A stretch of DNA of 64,000 bases from Edolisoma coerulescens (Eukaryota > Chordata > Aves > Passeriformes > Campephagidae). The stretch is taken from contig VWZW01000833.1 in the NCBI GenBank assembly GCA_013397115.1, forward strand, positions 547,921-611,920, written 5' to 3'. The notes beneath the pieces were generated by a model. It did no database searches. It was not told the origin of the DNA and worked only from the letters and a program-made list of their open reading frames with translations. Shown here piece after piece: positions 1 through 13,300 of this stretch; position 1 is the first letter of the stretch; every line of letters begins with the position of its first letter. The position numbers were made by a program, and so were the translations under genes.

Positions 1-1867
1 TCTTGATGTCTCTGAAGCATCTGCAAGCACTTTCCCCCTTTTTATCTCTGAATCTCCCCAAAGCACATTGGCTAGGTGCCAGGAAGGTGTAGGAGCACTT
101 CCAGCACACTTACATGGAAATGTCAAAGTCAAATGGTACTTTTTGGTGATCATATGATTCAGGTTTATGGAGTGCTATGATACACTCTGCCTTAGGGTGC
201 CAGCAACTTTGATTGCCATTGTTAGAAGTGACAACTCAGTTTTTGCTCTTCCTTTTTGATTGAAACATGATCGGTTTGTGTTAGAGATGTTGTGCCACTG
301 CTCTGCATTGTATTGTAGGAGGCTGCTTTTTTGTCAGGGTACTGTACTTGCTTAGCTAGATGAGATTATATCTTGATCTCTGTACAAAATCATGATTGTG
401 GCTTTGCCTGCAGTAGTGGTATAGAAACAGCTTGTTTCTGTGAGAAGTGAAGGAGCAGCCAGAGACACGTGGTGACTCTAAAGCTCCAGCTGGAACACAC
501 AGTGCTGTGGTACTCCAGGAGTATGGTGGGCTGATCCATCTGTCCTGCCTACCTGCTTACAGGCTGAGTTCATCGCTCTTATCTCCAGAGATACAAACCA
601 TTAAATCCCATTTTTAGCACAGATCTGTCTATCCAGACCCTTTCCTTTTGGCTGCCGGCATTTACACATCATGGTCTGCTGTGTGTGCTTCCCAATGGCA
701 CAGCAGTGTTTAGATAGGGATGCTGATTGAAACTAGGCTGTGGAGCAGTCCAGCTCCTGCAGGGTCTTTGCTGCTGTGGGAGGAGGCTGGGATTGACAGC
801 CTGGCCCAGATGTGGCAGCCTCTCCTGCTCCTGCCAGCCCAGCAGGTCCTGCTGGAGTGGGCATGTTCAGTCTCCACACCTGCTGTGCAATCTGACTGCG
901 TAGGGTGGGATTTTATCTTCTCACTCCCTAGAAACTGCAATCCCCAACCTCCCCATGTATTACGTACTAGGGAGCCATCCTCTGATGCTGATGTGGCTTA
1001 GTGCCCAGAGGCTTTGAGCTAGGATCTTGCCTCTCTCCATGTGGTACAATCCAAAGTAAACGTTGGCTTTTGCAAGGCAGGGTGTGAGGTGTGGGGAAAA
1101 AGTATCTGTGTGGCAGGAGGAGATAAGATCCAATTTGATATGTTATCTGTCAACATTATAACTTGGAAAATTATGATTTTGGTCATTGATAGGGGTGTAA
1201 TTTGAGTAAGACATGTTCCTTCTTGTACTTTAAAGTCCATGAGCTATCCAAACTCCTGTTGTGTGAGGAGTGTGTGAGATGAGTGAGGTTACAGGTGATA
1301 AATTAAGAAACTCCATGATTAACACATACTGACTGAAACCAAAGTCTCCAGATTACTGTTCTCGTTGTCTGCACCACTGGTTGTGGTGGGAGCTGTGTGG
1401 ATATGTCAATGTGAGTGAGGGCTGGCAGTGTTAGTAGAGAGGCTCAGGAGAAAGCAGAAATTAATGCACATGGCCCAGAGGTCACCTGCTTAAGTGGGAG
1501 GCTGAGTTCGTGCTGGTGAATCAGCAGGGAGGAGGAGGAGGGTGCTTCAGGGAACAAATGTGTCCAGCATTGCTCTGTTGCCATCAGTACAGCAACGGGA
1601 AGCAGGATGCTTATGTAGGTAGAGGGGATGGGGTTTGCCTTTGGTGTCCCAGAGGGAGAGTGGGTTTGATCCTCCTGAGTGTCTTTGGTTTGTTGACCTC
1701 AGATCTTTCAAGAGGTACCAGTGATGTAATCTCCTGGTCTGCCCCTGCTCAGTTCACAGATTGGTACTGTTACTGTCCCTCTGTATGTAGCAAGGACATT
1801 TAGTGACCACGGTGGAAGAAGGAAGCAGGAGTCCTGGCTGTCAGTGCTATAGTTTAGCTATGGGGTG

Positions 1868-1925
1868 ATTAGAGGTTGGATTAGATGATCTTTAAAGGTC
1901 CCTTCCAACCCAACTGGTTCTACCA
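1868..1925 (+). mobile_element. CR1 LINE 3' fragment (sense)
   Basis: Matches the CR1 3' end wording TTGGATTAGATGATCTTTAA then GGTCCCTTCCAACCCAA. Only the last 60 bp or so remain, as usual for 5'-truncated CR1 copies in birds. Confidence 0.85.
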
Positions 1926-4900
1926 TAGTCTATATTTACTTTTTGGCTTCCCTCCTATTGTATCTTAACACCCAGAGTGTGAAGATGGGTTAGTTATTCT
2001 TTAAACTTTTGGGAACAGTTGCTTTGTTTGGAGTAATGAGATGATATTAGCGCACAGTCTTTGGTTTGTCCCTGGCCTGGTGGACATCGCCTGGGATGCA
2101 GCATGCACTTCGGGTTGCCCACATCTAGAACAGACTGAATTCAAGTGAGGATGTTTGGAGAAGGTCAGCTGAGATGACCCAGGAACCGGTGAGTCTCATA
2201 TCTCAGGACTTCTCAAAGGACGGCATTGCTTGCTCAGAATGGCACAGGGAAGCCAGACAAAGGGCAAAGCTGTCTCCTGGGAGTGCCCTCTTGGGCACAA
2301 TAGAAGGGTGTCAGAGTTGTGCAAAGGGCACAGGAGGTACGTGGGCAGAAGGCTGGCTTGGATAAATCTGGACTTGCAACTGGTGGGGAGTTTCTTGGGC
2401 AACGGAGGCTGAAACTGCTGGGAATGAAATATCTTGTACAGTGGTTTCATAACTAATGGAAAGGGGCTACAGCAGGGGCAGGGTTGGGTGTTCCTATCCT
2501 GCATCCCTGCCTGAGGTTTTGGCAGCTTGTAGAGAGGCAGGGTCAGGTTTCCCTTGGTGTGACACGGTTTGCACTGGGGTTGTTCTGAGGACATTCTGTA
2601 GTAGATGTTACACCTGCAGTGGCAGTGGCCGAGGGCAAGGCTTCTGTCTGGTTCCTGCTCAGATGACCAGGTCGCCATCACAAAAGGAATTGCATTAAGG
2701 TGGTGCCTTTTCCTAGTGCACTTGAGAGTGTGTGTAGATGCTGGACAGCATTAGTGGAGCACAGTGAGGACTTAAGGGGCAAGCCCAGTGTGTCCCAAGG
2801 TGCACCAGAAACTTGTTGCATCCTACTCTTATTTTCTTTGCTTTTAACCAAGTCATCTCTAAGTTTAAAGTGGTACAACTGCAGTGTCATCAGACAGACT
2901 GGTCTGCAGAGCCTACCTTGTAAAAAGGGGGAAAAAATTGGGGCAGAAGGGACCCAGGTCCTGGTTTTGTTTCATAATCGAAATTCAGGGCAGATTATAG
3001 AAGTGCACAAATTTAAATATATGTATTAATCTGAGCTCCAGTTAGCAATAGATTAAGTGCCCGGGTGAACTTTAGTGCTATGGTAAATCAGCAGTTAAAA
3101 ACTAGGAAATTCCAAAAGTTCAGATCCTTCTGCAGCTCTGCACAGTATGCATAGCATGGCTGGGTTGTTGTATAGCTCGTATTTGATTAAAGAAATTGTT
3201 TCTCCCCTAGAAAAATACCAAGCCGTTATAATGGAACATATATGTCATGTATCATTGTGTTTCGTGCACTCTGCTTGCTCTCCTCGTGTTTCTCTTCCAG
3301 ATACTGTTTTTGACAAATAAGACTTTCTGTGAATAGATTTCTTGGATTTTATCAAAGCCTTGTGAATTGTAGAGAAATCTCTAGTGGAATAGAGTGGCCA
3401 TGAATCAAGTCTGTACTGATCTGCAGGACAGCAGTTGTGAAACCTCTCTGTACATTCTATTCCCTTCCTGTGTGAGCCTGCAACTTTGGGGTCATGCCCC
3501 TATAAATCTCTGCAGGGACGCTGTCCCCTGCCCCCAGGGCTGAACTCCCAGGGAGCAGAAACTCATGCAGAACCAAGACCATCCCCATGATTTTTCCCAC
3601 AAATTAGAGATAGTTTTGCTCTGCAATTAGTACAGAATTGTTGCTATCTACTGTGTCAGTCCTCAGTAGGCATTTTGCCAGCGTGAGGAGCACAAGCTCA
3701 TCCAGCTCGTAATTACTCCACAGATTATGTGATGACTTCCTTGAATGTACTTTGGCTTTTTCTCTCTGCATTTTGCCTCAGGATTTGCATTGTGGTTTTT
3801 AGAGTGCAATAGGAGGGTTTTGCACATTCTTCCTTTAAAAAATCTTGTTTTAGAAGTAAATCGCAGGATGTTTAGTCTATCATAGAGGTTAGAATTAGTT
3901 TAAAAAATACCTGAGCTTTTAAATAAAAGTTCTCTAGTCTTTCTCTTGGCATTCTGTGCTAATTATTATGAAACTTGAGCGAGCAAGAAGACTAAACACG
4001 GGCTTCTCTAGAGGTTAACCACACTTCACACTTGTCACAGAAACTATGTAGTAACAGCAGAGCTTTATGGCTGAAAACCTATTTGAATTCTCCAACTGCA
4101 AGAGAGAAAAAAACTGATGGCTGACATAGGGTACCAGGATTCCCTGGTTTTCCCTGCATGTAACTGGAAGCAGTATGCTCCTTTCATTCCTGCAGTGCTC
4201 TGTCTCCATTCCCTCTATGGGAGAAGGAAAGGTTTTCTTGGAAGAGGAATCTGATCTTAATTGAAAAAGAGTGTCTCTCATTTCCTCTATACTTCAATTA
4301 AGTGCAAAGATTTACTCCTAATCTGCCACGTGCTTCAGAAATGGGTTTCTGGTGGCTTGTCAGAAGGAGTAACTAATCAGAGAAGTAAGAAGGTGATGGC
4401 ACAATTACCTTGGATTGGTTGGAGCATCTTAAGGAATTAAAAGATAAAATTGCCTTTTCTTCTCAGCATAATCTGTCTCTATTAGCAAAGCTGCAGTTGG
4501 CGTTATCAGATCCTGCCTCTGATCGGATTCATTTCCTGTCCCTTTCACACAAGACTGAGCGCTTGGATTTGGATTTCAAGGCAAATTCAATTCTTGAAAT
4601 CCCTAACCCATCTTTGCAGCTTGGTCAGTGTTGTGAGGTTGTGAGCCTGGGGCACCAAATCTTTACTTGCCGTTGTCCCTGGGATGGGACACTTGGCATT
4701 AATATATCCAGGAGTAAGAACTCCAGGAGATGGGGCTTTGCTGCCTGAAAATCTCATTTTCCTGGGAGTGGGGAAGGTGCAGAAAAGCGTGGAAATATGG
4801 AGTGGATGCAACCGAATGCTCAGAAACAAGAAATGAAATAACTTCACCTAACTTTAAAAAAAGAAAATCAATATCTTTAGGCCAGTAAAGGTTTATATAA

Positions 4901-7900
4901 GGCCTAATAAAGGACTACCAGATTTGGCTCTGAAATCTTTTTGCCTTTATTCTGTGTGCTTATTGAGGTGAGTGCAGAGCTCCTCAATGTGATCAGGGGA
5001 TCAAATTCTTCTCTAGCGTTTTATTTTCGGGGAGATGTTGAGCTTCACATACTGTTTTGAACATTTACAGTGCTTGATGCTGAAGGTTTCTGCCCTCAGT
5101 AGTGGTATTTTCAGAGGGGAAGCAGGGGTGGCATTTAGGCTGTTCTAAGGTAGGTTTGCTCTTGTCCAGAGTCCCAGAGGCCCTGACGGAAGTCAGGGGA
5201 TGAAACCCAGTGATGGTGAAGAGAATGGCAGATCAGAGCATGAAACCCAGAAACCTCTTGGAGTCTAATGCAAGAGTCTTTGTGCAGATTGAGCTATATG
5301 ATAGCCCTGAAAAGGGCTGAAATTCTGCTTGCAAATGTGCTGCATCCCAAACCCAGGTGCTCTTCATCTGTAATATGAACATGGCGAAAGATGGAATAGT
5401 GTTTAAATAATGGCACAAGCAATTGATTCTCAAAAAGTTGTCTTCAATGGGAATAGAGACTTTATTGTGCTAACCTTTTCCTATCCAAATAGTTGTCTCT
5501 GAAGTCATTGATTATTTGCATAAGTCAAAATTATTAAAAAAAAAAGTTGTCCTGCTTCTCTGCATTGTTGTTATCATAAGCCTTTTGGACAACATGATAA
5601 TGTTGATTTCCGTCACTCTCATAATGCTGTTCTTTACCTTTTTTCCTGTATGTCCCAGTCCTGAAAAGGTGTGTGCATCTCTGACTGAAAAATTCAAATT
5701 TAATTTCTTACATGTGAATTTTCAAATTTAGAAAATTAGAAACCTAAATCTAGACTCAACTGTTACAGCAGTATTCAGATACAGCTGGTTGGAATTCTAC
5801 ATGGGTCTGCTCTCATAGTGAAATCCCTGTGCCTTGCCCAGGGTGTCATGTTGGGTAAACACTTCTTACATCCAGATCCAGCCAGAAGGAAGCACCAGGC
5901 ACAGCATGGGATTCAGGCCAACTCAATCTGGTGTCTGGAAACCCATTCCTGTGTCTTGCAGTTGTTGCACTCAGTATGTCGAGGTGAAGAGATCCTTATT
6001 TTGTGTATACCCATGAGGGCTTTCCTCTGTGGAGTGTGCTGGGTCTGGGTGTCTGCTTTGTTACTTATGCCCATCCTGAAGAGGATGTTATTCCATGTGG
6101 CAAGCAAGTACTCATGTGCCTTCTTGAGGGTAAGAGGGATGGATGAAGCAGAGAAGCTGTAGGTAAGCTGTATTGCCAAAGACTTTTTCTTCCAGTCCTT
6201 GGTTTGTGTTATTTCTCTACCATATTTATGAAATAATTTACTCTAAGCACCTCCAATTGTTTGTTTTTAATGTGTGCTGCTCTGATGCAATTATCCATGA
6301 TGCTGGCCAGGCACAACCAGATATATTGCTCCTGGTGAAAGGTATTTTTTGGCTGTACGTCTGTACTTAGTTGAGAACAGTTCCCATTTTTGAATCTGAG
6401 CCTATGTGACTCACATTCAGCTGTCCCCTTTTCTGATGGAAAGATGAGGAAGAGAATTTTTTGGTCAATTGAAGCACGCTTTCATATTGTGCATTCCTGG
6501 GATGCTTTTCTTGGTTGTGGGAACAGACAGAACCATTCATCTCAGTATGGAAAGATTGCAGGAAGAATCCAGCAGAGATCTAGAAAATGCTTGTTGTCTG
6601 TCATAGCTTGTAAAAGAAATAAAAACAAAAAAAGCAGAGCTGGTGGCACTGGAGTATACAGAGGAGCAGATGGAGTTTTCTTTACAGTGTGTCTGGAGGA
6701 AGTCACATTTCCATGAAGTTTTGCAGGAAGGCAAAGCTTACAGCTTGTGCAGGTAATGTGGGGAGTAGGAATGTTAAATAGCATAGAGAATGGAAATTTT
6801 CAGTTCCCCTGAAGTTGCTGGATAGAGCTTAAAGACTATTCCAGCTGATTTCAGTATCAGGGAAGAGAGATGGCTCATGTGTTTCTTACACCACATATTT
6901 GCCTATGTTCAGCCTCCTCTGCTGGAGCCAGATTTTTCAGAAGAGCTGGAAACAGGTTTTGCAGGAGGGCTCTGCTAATAGAGCCCGTTGGTAAGCTGAG
7001 GGTTCTGTACGGGAGCTGAGCATGTTGTTACCTCTAATGGAGCAGGGCAGTGCCCTGTGGAGATACTGGCCTGTGTCCCAGGCCGAAGGTATTTCTGCAG
7101 CATAAAAGCTGCATCACTCAGTCAGGAGCTAATGTGGGACTTGGATGGCATAGGCAGAGTTGCTCTGGGTGGTGAAGATGACCTAATGGCATCGTTTGGA
7201 AGAGCTCCGTGCTCAGTGTTCAGAGCTTCCTAAAAATCTGCTGATATATATTTGTGTTGAAGCGGGGGAGAAACTGGTGACAGAGAAGGAGTATCTGTCC
7301 CTAAAAGCAAGCACAGACTTCTTCAAAAGTGTCCCAGACATTTATTTTTATCTGTGTATTACTGACAAACTGCATTTATAGTAAAATTTACTCCAGTTCA
7401 TCCTAATTTCCCTGTGTGATGATGAATGTGCAGGGATGTGCTGAGGCAGCCGTCCCTGGCTCTGGTCAGCCTGCAGCTTGTGACAGTGACACTTTAGATG
7501 GGTGAGTTTCCCCCTGTCAGACTCTCCCCATAAGCTGACATGCAATGGGCACAGCCAGGCAGGGGATCTTCTGTGATTCCCAGTGGCACTTGAGAAGTTT
7601 TTCAATCTGTTGTATGTGACCCCAGTGAGTGTGGCCATGAACTGGTTATGGTGGTTGTATTTCAGGATAAAAGCAGCTATTTGTTCCCAGAGGAGCATGA
7701 TTAGCAGCCTGTGGAGTTCATTTGTTTTTAGCAGTAGTGTGTTGAAAGCAAATGTGTTTGTGTAAAAGTTTCTGGCAGAAATCTTCATGTGGTAGGAATA
7801 CACTTCCTCTTGTTTCTCTCCCCAGCGTAAAAATACCCAGTTGTGTTGAGAAGAAGCAGAAAATCACAATATCCTGTGATGGGAGTGGGCAGCTGATCTT

Positions 7901-9566
7901 CAGGGATCATGAGGTGTGGAGAAAGAATGAACTGAAGTTCCTGTCTTCTCAAAGATGAGCAGCAAAATAGAGGAATGCACTAAATTCACTGTTCCCTGAA
8001 GTTTATATGGTTCTGGCTGCAAAGTTAAGGATCCAGAGACTCTCTCTAACAGAAGACTGAAAAACTGTAAAATCTTTTTATTCTTCTGGCACCCTTTCCT
8101 TCTTAAATTCTTCTCTACTGCTGTTTTTTCCTTCCCTGTGCCTTTTTATCCTCCCATCCACATTCCTGGTTATTCAACCAGCTATGTGGAAGCACCAGCA
8201 TCCCCTGGTTGCTTAATGCTGAGTACAATATCAAACCTTGTAACCAAAATGTAGGACCAAATAATGAGTAAATTCAGGAGTAAGGGCATGTTGTGAAGAG
8301 GGCAACCTTTCAGGCTGAAGGTGATGGATTGAGATCTCTAGGTAGAGCACATCACCTGCCAGCAGAAGTGCTAGAAATCAAGTTGGTCTATAAAATCAAA
8401 GCCGGCCCTGGGCAAAATGTGTCGTATGAGATGGAGTGGGTGGGAGATGCCACATCTGATGGCTTGACAGATGAAAGGAACCCGGCTGATCAATGTTTCT
8501 CACCTCCAGATTCAGTTCCTTGTCTCCCTATTTTATGCTAAACAGAGCTGGAAGCTGCAGCCTTCTGTCCAGCTCTGACAGCTGTTCCTTGACGGCTCTG
8601 TTGCAGGAAGGCTGTTTTTTCCTCTTCCCTAAGAAGAGTTTCTTGCTCTTGTCTGTTATTTCTGCTGTGGGTGATGTGATTGGAGCATCCTGCCTCTCAT
8701 AACCAGCCCTGACTTCTGTGTGAGGTGAATGTCTGCAGGTGTCTGAATCCACCCCAGGTACTGAACACCTTTGTGGGCATATGGGGAAAAGGCCTTGATC
8801 CCTCAGTTTTTTGCTCAGGCTCCCTCCCCAGGATGTCTTGCTGATCCCACCTTTCTTTGTTTCTTTAAGCTGATGTAGGATGACTGACTCTTACTGCTCT
8901 TTGGTGGTTTAGATATTTGTGGGCCCTCAGGAATACAGTTTTGGAATTCTCCTTGAGGTTTTCCCTCCTCTGTGTCTGCTTGCAGCTTTTCCTGGAGCCT
9001 TGCCAGACCTCTGCTCACTCTGACCCAGGCTGGGTGTTGAAGTCCTTACTCATGCCTTAATCACTTGCCATCCCATTATTGCAATTCCTTCCTTGCAGCA
9101 TCTGTAAGTCTTTGCTGCACTGATTCTCAGGGGAGCTGCCTCCTTCCTTTGCCCAGGAAGCAGGTCTGTGTGTCCCCAGTTTCTGGCTGGTCCTTGGATT
9201 GCTCTCCTTGCAATTCCCTCTGCTGTTAGATTGGCATTGTCCCTGGCTTACTCTGCTGTCACCTTTTTTCTTCCACATCCTAGCCTGCTAGCTCCCAGCC
9301 TCAGCTTGCTTTTGGCTGATAGGCTCAATTTTTAAATAATTTTTCTTTATCCATTAGGAATGTTATTGCTTTTTTTTTTTTTAAAGCAACTTAGTAATTT
9401 CCTTTATTTTTCCTTTCTTGTCAAAAAACTCTGCTTGTTGATGCAACATCCTTGCAAGGAATTTGGAGGTTTTATTCCATGTGCCTACTGGGAAGGGAAT
9501 GACATAAGGAAGGGTTGTGACTTCACTAATGAATACTTGATAGAGTTATGCTTAAGTTTCAGGAAG

Positions 9567-9584
9567 TTTTTTTTTTTTTTTTTT
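9567..9584 (+). repeat. Poly-T tract (18 T)
   Basis: Homopolymer in the 5' intron, with no adjoining retrosequence recognised. Confidence 0.85.
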
Positions 9585-10100
9585 GTCAAATTTTCTTGTA
9601 AATCCATAGGGTCAAATGCCCTTTATTCTGTGATAAGTTTTTGGGTTTGTCTTTAAGGAAAGGAGCTGAAAGCCCCATCTCAGACACTGGCTTCATCCTT
9701 CCTTCCCCTGCCAGTTTGGAGAGGCTGCCCTGAAGGCTGGTGAGACTCAGGGCTGTGCATCAAAGGTGGTGCCTTTTGTCAGGGTTTTGAGAGCTCAGCT
9801 GGGGCTTGGCAAGTGCTGAACTGAGGCTTTAGAATTTAAAACCAGTCAAAACCGTTTCAGTTGCTCAGATCCAAAACTGTACTTCAATTCTTGTTTATTG
9901 GCTCTGGGAAGTTTCAGCTTTGGCCCAGGACTTTGAGATTGATGAAAAAAATGTAACATGAAGATGGGAGATGAGGGAAATGATCACCCTTGTTTTATAG
10001 GGGAAGAAATGAAAGGTTTTGACTCTTCTAGGGCTGTGAGGACAGAGCTGGGCACTGCTTTCTGGGAGCCTGGTCCATTCTCTCCCACTCATTCTCTCTG

Positions 10101-10124
10101 ATTTCTTTGTGCTCTCTCTCCCAG
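10101..10124 (+). other. CLIP2: Splice acceptor before start-codon exon
   Basis: A pyrimidine-rich tract runs into CCAG at 10121-10124. It is the best acceptor close upstream of the start codon and sits where the mammalian gene also begins its start-codon exon. Confidence 0.75.
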
Positions 10125-10233
10125 GTGTGTGACAATGGAAGAAGAGGTGCACCATCGAGAAGCCTGAGCAGTAACACCAGGACAGCTCTTGAGACACTGG
10201 CAATAGGAGCCTGAGATACAGGAGACAGGAATC
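10125..10233 (+). other. CLIP2: CLIP2 5' UTR segment
   Basis: This 109-nt segment lies between the acceptor at 10121-10124 and the ATG at 10234. An in-frame TAG at 10204-10206 shows the reading frame cannot extend upstream of this ATG through this exon, which supports the start. The ATG has A at -3, a favourable Kozak position. Confidence 0.75.
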
Positions 10234-10345
10234 ATGCTGAAACCAAGTGGACTTAAAATCCCCGGCAGAGCTGGGAAGCACTCCAGCCCAGTGGGACGGG
10301 CATCAGGGACCACCACAGCTGCTGTCACCAGTGGCTCAAAAGAAG
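10234..10345 (+). CDS. CLIP2: CLIP2 coding exon 1: start codon and N-terminal tail
   Basis: Encodes residues 1-37 plus the first base of codon 38, starting MLKPSGLKIPGRAGKHSSP. Remembered human CLIP2 starts MQKPSGLKPPGRGGKHSSP, so the match is clear. The segment is a basic, Ser/Gly/Pro-rich, disordered tail before the first CAP-Gly domain. The donor is AAG|GTAAGA at 10345/10346, in phase 1. Ala/Thr-rich repeats in the human tail are shorter here. Confidence 0.95.
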
Positions 10346-13300
10346 GTAAGAGCTCCATGCAGGGGCATGAGCTGACCCAGGTGATTGCCTGGCTTGGAGG
10401 CAGTGGACTAGTGGAGCCAGTGTTCATGGGATGTGAAATTCCCCATCTGTGTGTAGGTTGATCGATCAAAACAAGTCTAACAGGGTGAGTAAATGGGCTC
10501 GCTCTCCCAAGGAATGCACAAAACAGGCAAGTTGTGGAGTGGGTGGGAGGCAGATGGATCCCCTGATGCTAAGGGCTGACAGAGGTACCTGTACAGACAT
10601 TGACATGGGAAGGGCTGGTAATTAGACAGATGGGAACCTCCCCCATGAGCCTCAACACTGCCCTGTAGCCATTGCTATTGGCCTGTGAGGATGTAGGAGT
10701 GAGAACTGAGTACTTAAGGTGATTTGGCCAGTGCTGATTACCTCAAATTAGTGCCTTTGTTTAAACAGAAACATTTGAAGCCCTAGGATTTGAATAATGA
10801 CTTACCTTCATATACCTACACATGCCTTGCTGTTGTTGATCTATATCCAGTGTATACATAAGCTATGCAGACTGCCATTATCAGTATAATTAACACTTCA
10901 AAAGCAGTTGAGGGTGTGTGTTGCTTAGGTTTCATTTTTCTGGCTTATTGGCTGGTGGGTTGTTTTATATATGTATATATAAAATTTAGTAAATATTCAA
11001 GATGGGAGTTTTGTATGTCATGTTTTTCATTTTACTTTGTTAAAAAAGGCTTTCTTCTTGCTTCTGGGGAAACACATCAGGATGAGGTATATCCTATCAA
11101 AACTTGTACTTTCACTATATTACACTTTCATTTGAGGAGGTCACTGGTTGCTTCTTTAGATGTGTCAACCTCTTGTCCTTATGATTCAGGCCACTTCCTA
11201 CATGCCTGGTTACTTTGCTATGTGTTTTAGTCCCCAAAATATATAACGTTTAGCAGGATCAGAAAAGCCTTTTACCTCTCAGACAGCATTTTTAATCAAG
11301 AGGATAATATTGGTTAGCATTTGCTTTACCATGCTCGGACAAATTAGTCTGGGATAATGGTGCTGCAAAATGAGGGTCACCAGACAATGCTGCCTCTTGT
11401 CAGAGTAATGCAGAAGTGTTAGTTATTTAATCAAAACAAAAAAAACCCCATCTCTGAGGTTTCTGTTTTGCTTGGGCACATTGGGATGGTGATTCAGGCA
11501 CAACCTCTGTACAGGATGTTCACACACAGACTCTGCTTGCTGCTGAGCTACTGATTCTGCTCCCTTACTACACCTCAGGGGCTATACTTTGCTCATGGAT
11601 TCTTTCAGCTGAGCTCTCTCTTCTTTCAGTGACCAGTAGTGTATGTATAACCTCTGCCACTCTAAGCTCTTTCCACAAACAGTATTGTAAAAGCCACAGC
11701 TCTAACTTGGCTTTTTGCACATCTGCAAGGTCTTGTTTGAGGGGCCAATCGCTGCTTGAGGTCATGGGCAGAGTTCCAGATTTCCAGATCCTTTCGTGTG
11801 ATACAGCACTATAGGGATTGGAGAGGTACTGCTCTTCCCTTGCTGAGGACTTGGCCCTGTGTGTGGAGATTAACAAATGCTTGGATTGCAGTTTTGTGTG
11901 AGTGGGTTTTACTATTAGCCTGATTCCTTAATTTTGTGCCCAAATCTAAGATACTGAATTATCCTTTTATTTGTTTGCTAGAGGGAAGCACAAATTGACA
12001 AAGGAAAAGTTTGATAGGTTTGGCTGTGTATTTTAAAGTTATTCCTCTGACCCTGTATTTCTGAATTTCCCCCTTGTTTCTCCATGCCATCAACTGTGAT
12101 TGAGAAATGAACCTGAACTCCAGTGATGTGCCTATTTAGCTCCCAGGTGGGACTCTCTCAAGGTGCTTTGGTCTGGATTTATAATTGCAGTGTGTCATGG
12201 AGTTGCTTTCAGTTGATTTTAATCACATGAAAAACACCAAAATGAGGGAAAAAAATCTGAGTCCTCTCTTCCTCCCAGAGGCTTTGTAGTGGCATCTCAG
12301 CAGGCACAGTTGGTGCATGTGTTGTGATATGAAAGGGTCGTCAGTGGCAGGGTCAAGGCAACCTCTGGGCTGAATGCAGTGCCTGTTCACTGGAGTTCCT
12401 TTGTGCCTTGTTCAGCCATCTGTCACCAAGGGATGTGCAGCAAAGTACCCTGTGCAGGCTCCAAACAGACTCTGACCTTTGCTTGAGAAGTTCTAAGTTT
12501 TATTCCTGGAAAAAAAAGTGTGTGTGGAGAAGGGGAGAAGTCTTGTGATGGTGGGTTGCTGCCGTGCTGCTGCTCCTCTGCCTCTCAGGATGGTGCAGGA
12601 GGCTTTTGGAAATTGTGGAGCTGCTGGAGCAATCCCAGCACTGAGCCATTCCTACCTGGAAGGTGAGAACAGAGCACAGTGGGGATACTTAAACAACGTG
12701 AGCTGGGTGAATAACAGTGGTTGGGCTTGTAGTTTTACCTCTGACACCTTCTCGCTCAGTGTCCCTGCATGGCCTGTACCTGCTCTTTCTCCTGAAAATC
12801 TCTCCAAAAGTCTGGCCAGCTGCCTCTTGCTCCTCTCCTTTCCAAAGATAATCTGTGAGCAAAGTATGCATCCCAAAATCCTGCTGACTTGCCTATGTGC
12901 CCTTCTCTGATAGCAGCAGCATCTGTGTTGGCTGTGTGGCCTAGCCACAGCACAGTCATGGGATTCAGCCTTTGGTAGGGGAAAACTACAAGAGAAAATA
13001 CACTTTTTTTTTCCTGTCAAAGTGGTTTAATTCTGTTCCAGAGCCAAGTGTCCACATCACTGAAACCCTAACCACAGCAGTTACTGATGTTAATTTTGGG
13101 GATGCCTTCAGCCAAAGAATCATGGTAGATGGCCCTGGAAGCTGGATTTCATTATGTTTCCTGGGATTAATCAAATCTGGGCCACTAGACTTCATATGAG
13201 GTCTTAAAGTTGCATGAAGGGGTCTCTGTGTGAGATGTTTGAGAAGCCCTGCAGAAACCATGAGCTCTGTGACCTGTGTCTGTACATTGAAAGCGCTTCC

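Larger units (their letters stand above)
1..10124 (+). other. CLIP2: 5' intron of CLIP2 (partial), upstream of first coding exon
   Basis: The first coding exon begins at a splice acceptor, so this stretch is inferred to be the 3' part of the intron after a noncoding first exon lying outside the window. I see no CpG-rich promoter, no exon of a neighbouring gene and no ORF with a recognisable domain. It contains a short CR1 tail (1868-1925) and two T-runs (9370-9382 and 9567-9584). The rest is unremarkable single-copy-looking sequence. A small unrecognised UTR exon cannot be excluded. Confidence 0.7.

Noticed and set aside
2196..2681. 161-codon open frame on the - strand
   Set aside because: No domain recognised and no support as a gene. 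Cys- and Pro-rich translation is typical of noncoding bird DNA.
9360..9656. T-runs as possible tails of an antisense processed pseudogene
   Set aside because: No recognisable coding sequence next to the runs and no target-site duplication seen.
1..10124. Possible exons of the upstream neighbour (RFC2 in mammals)
   Set aside because: No segment on either strand resembles a replication factor C subunit or any other neighbour that I can recognise.
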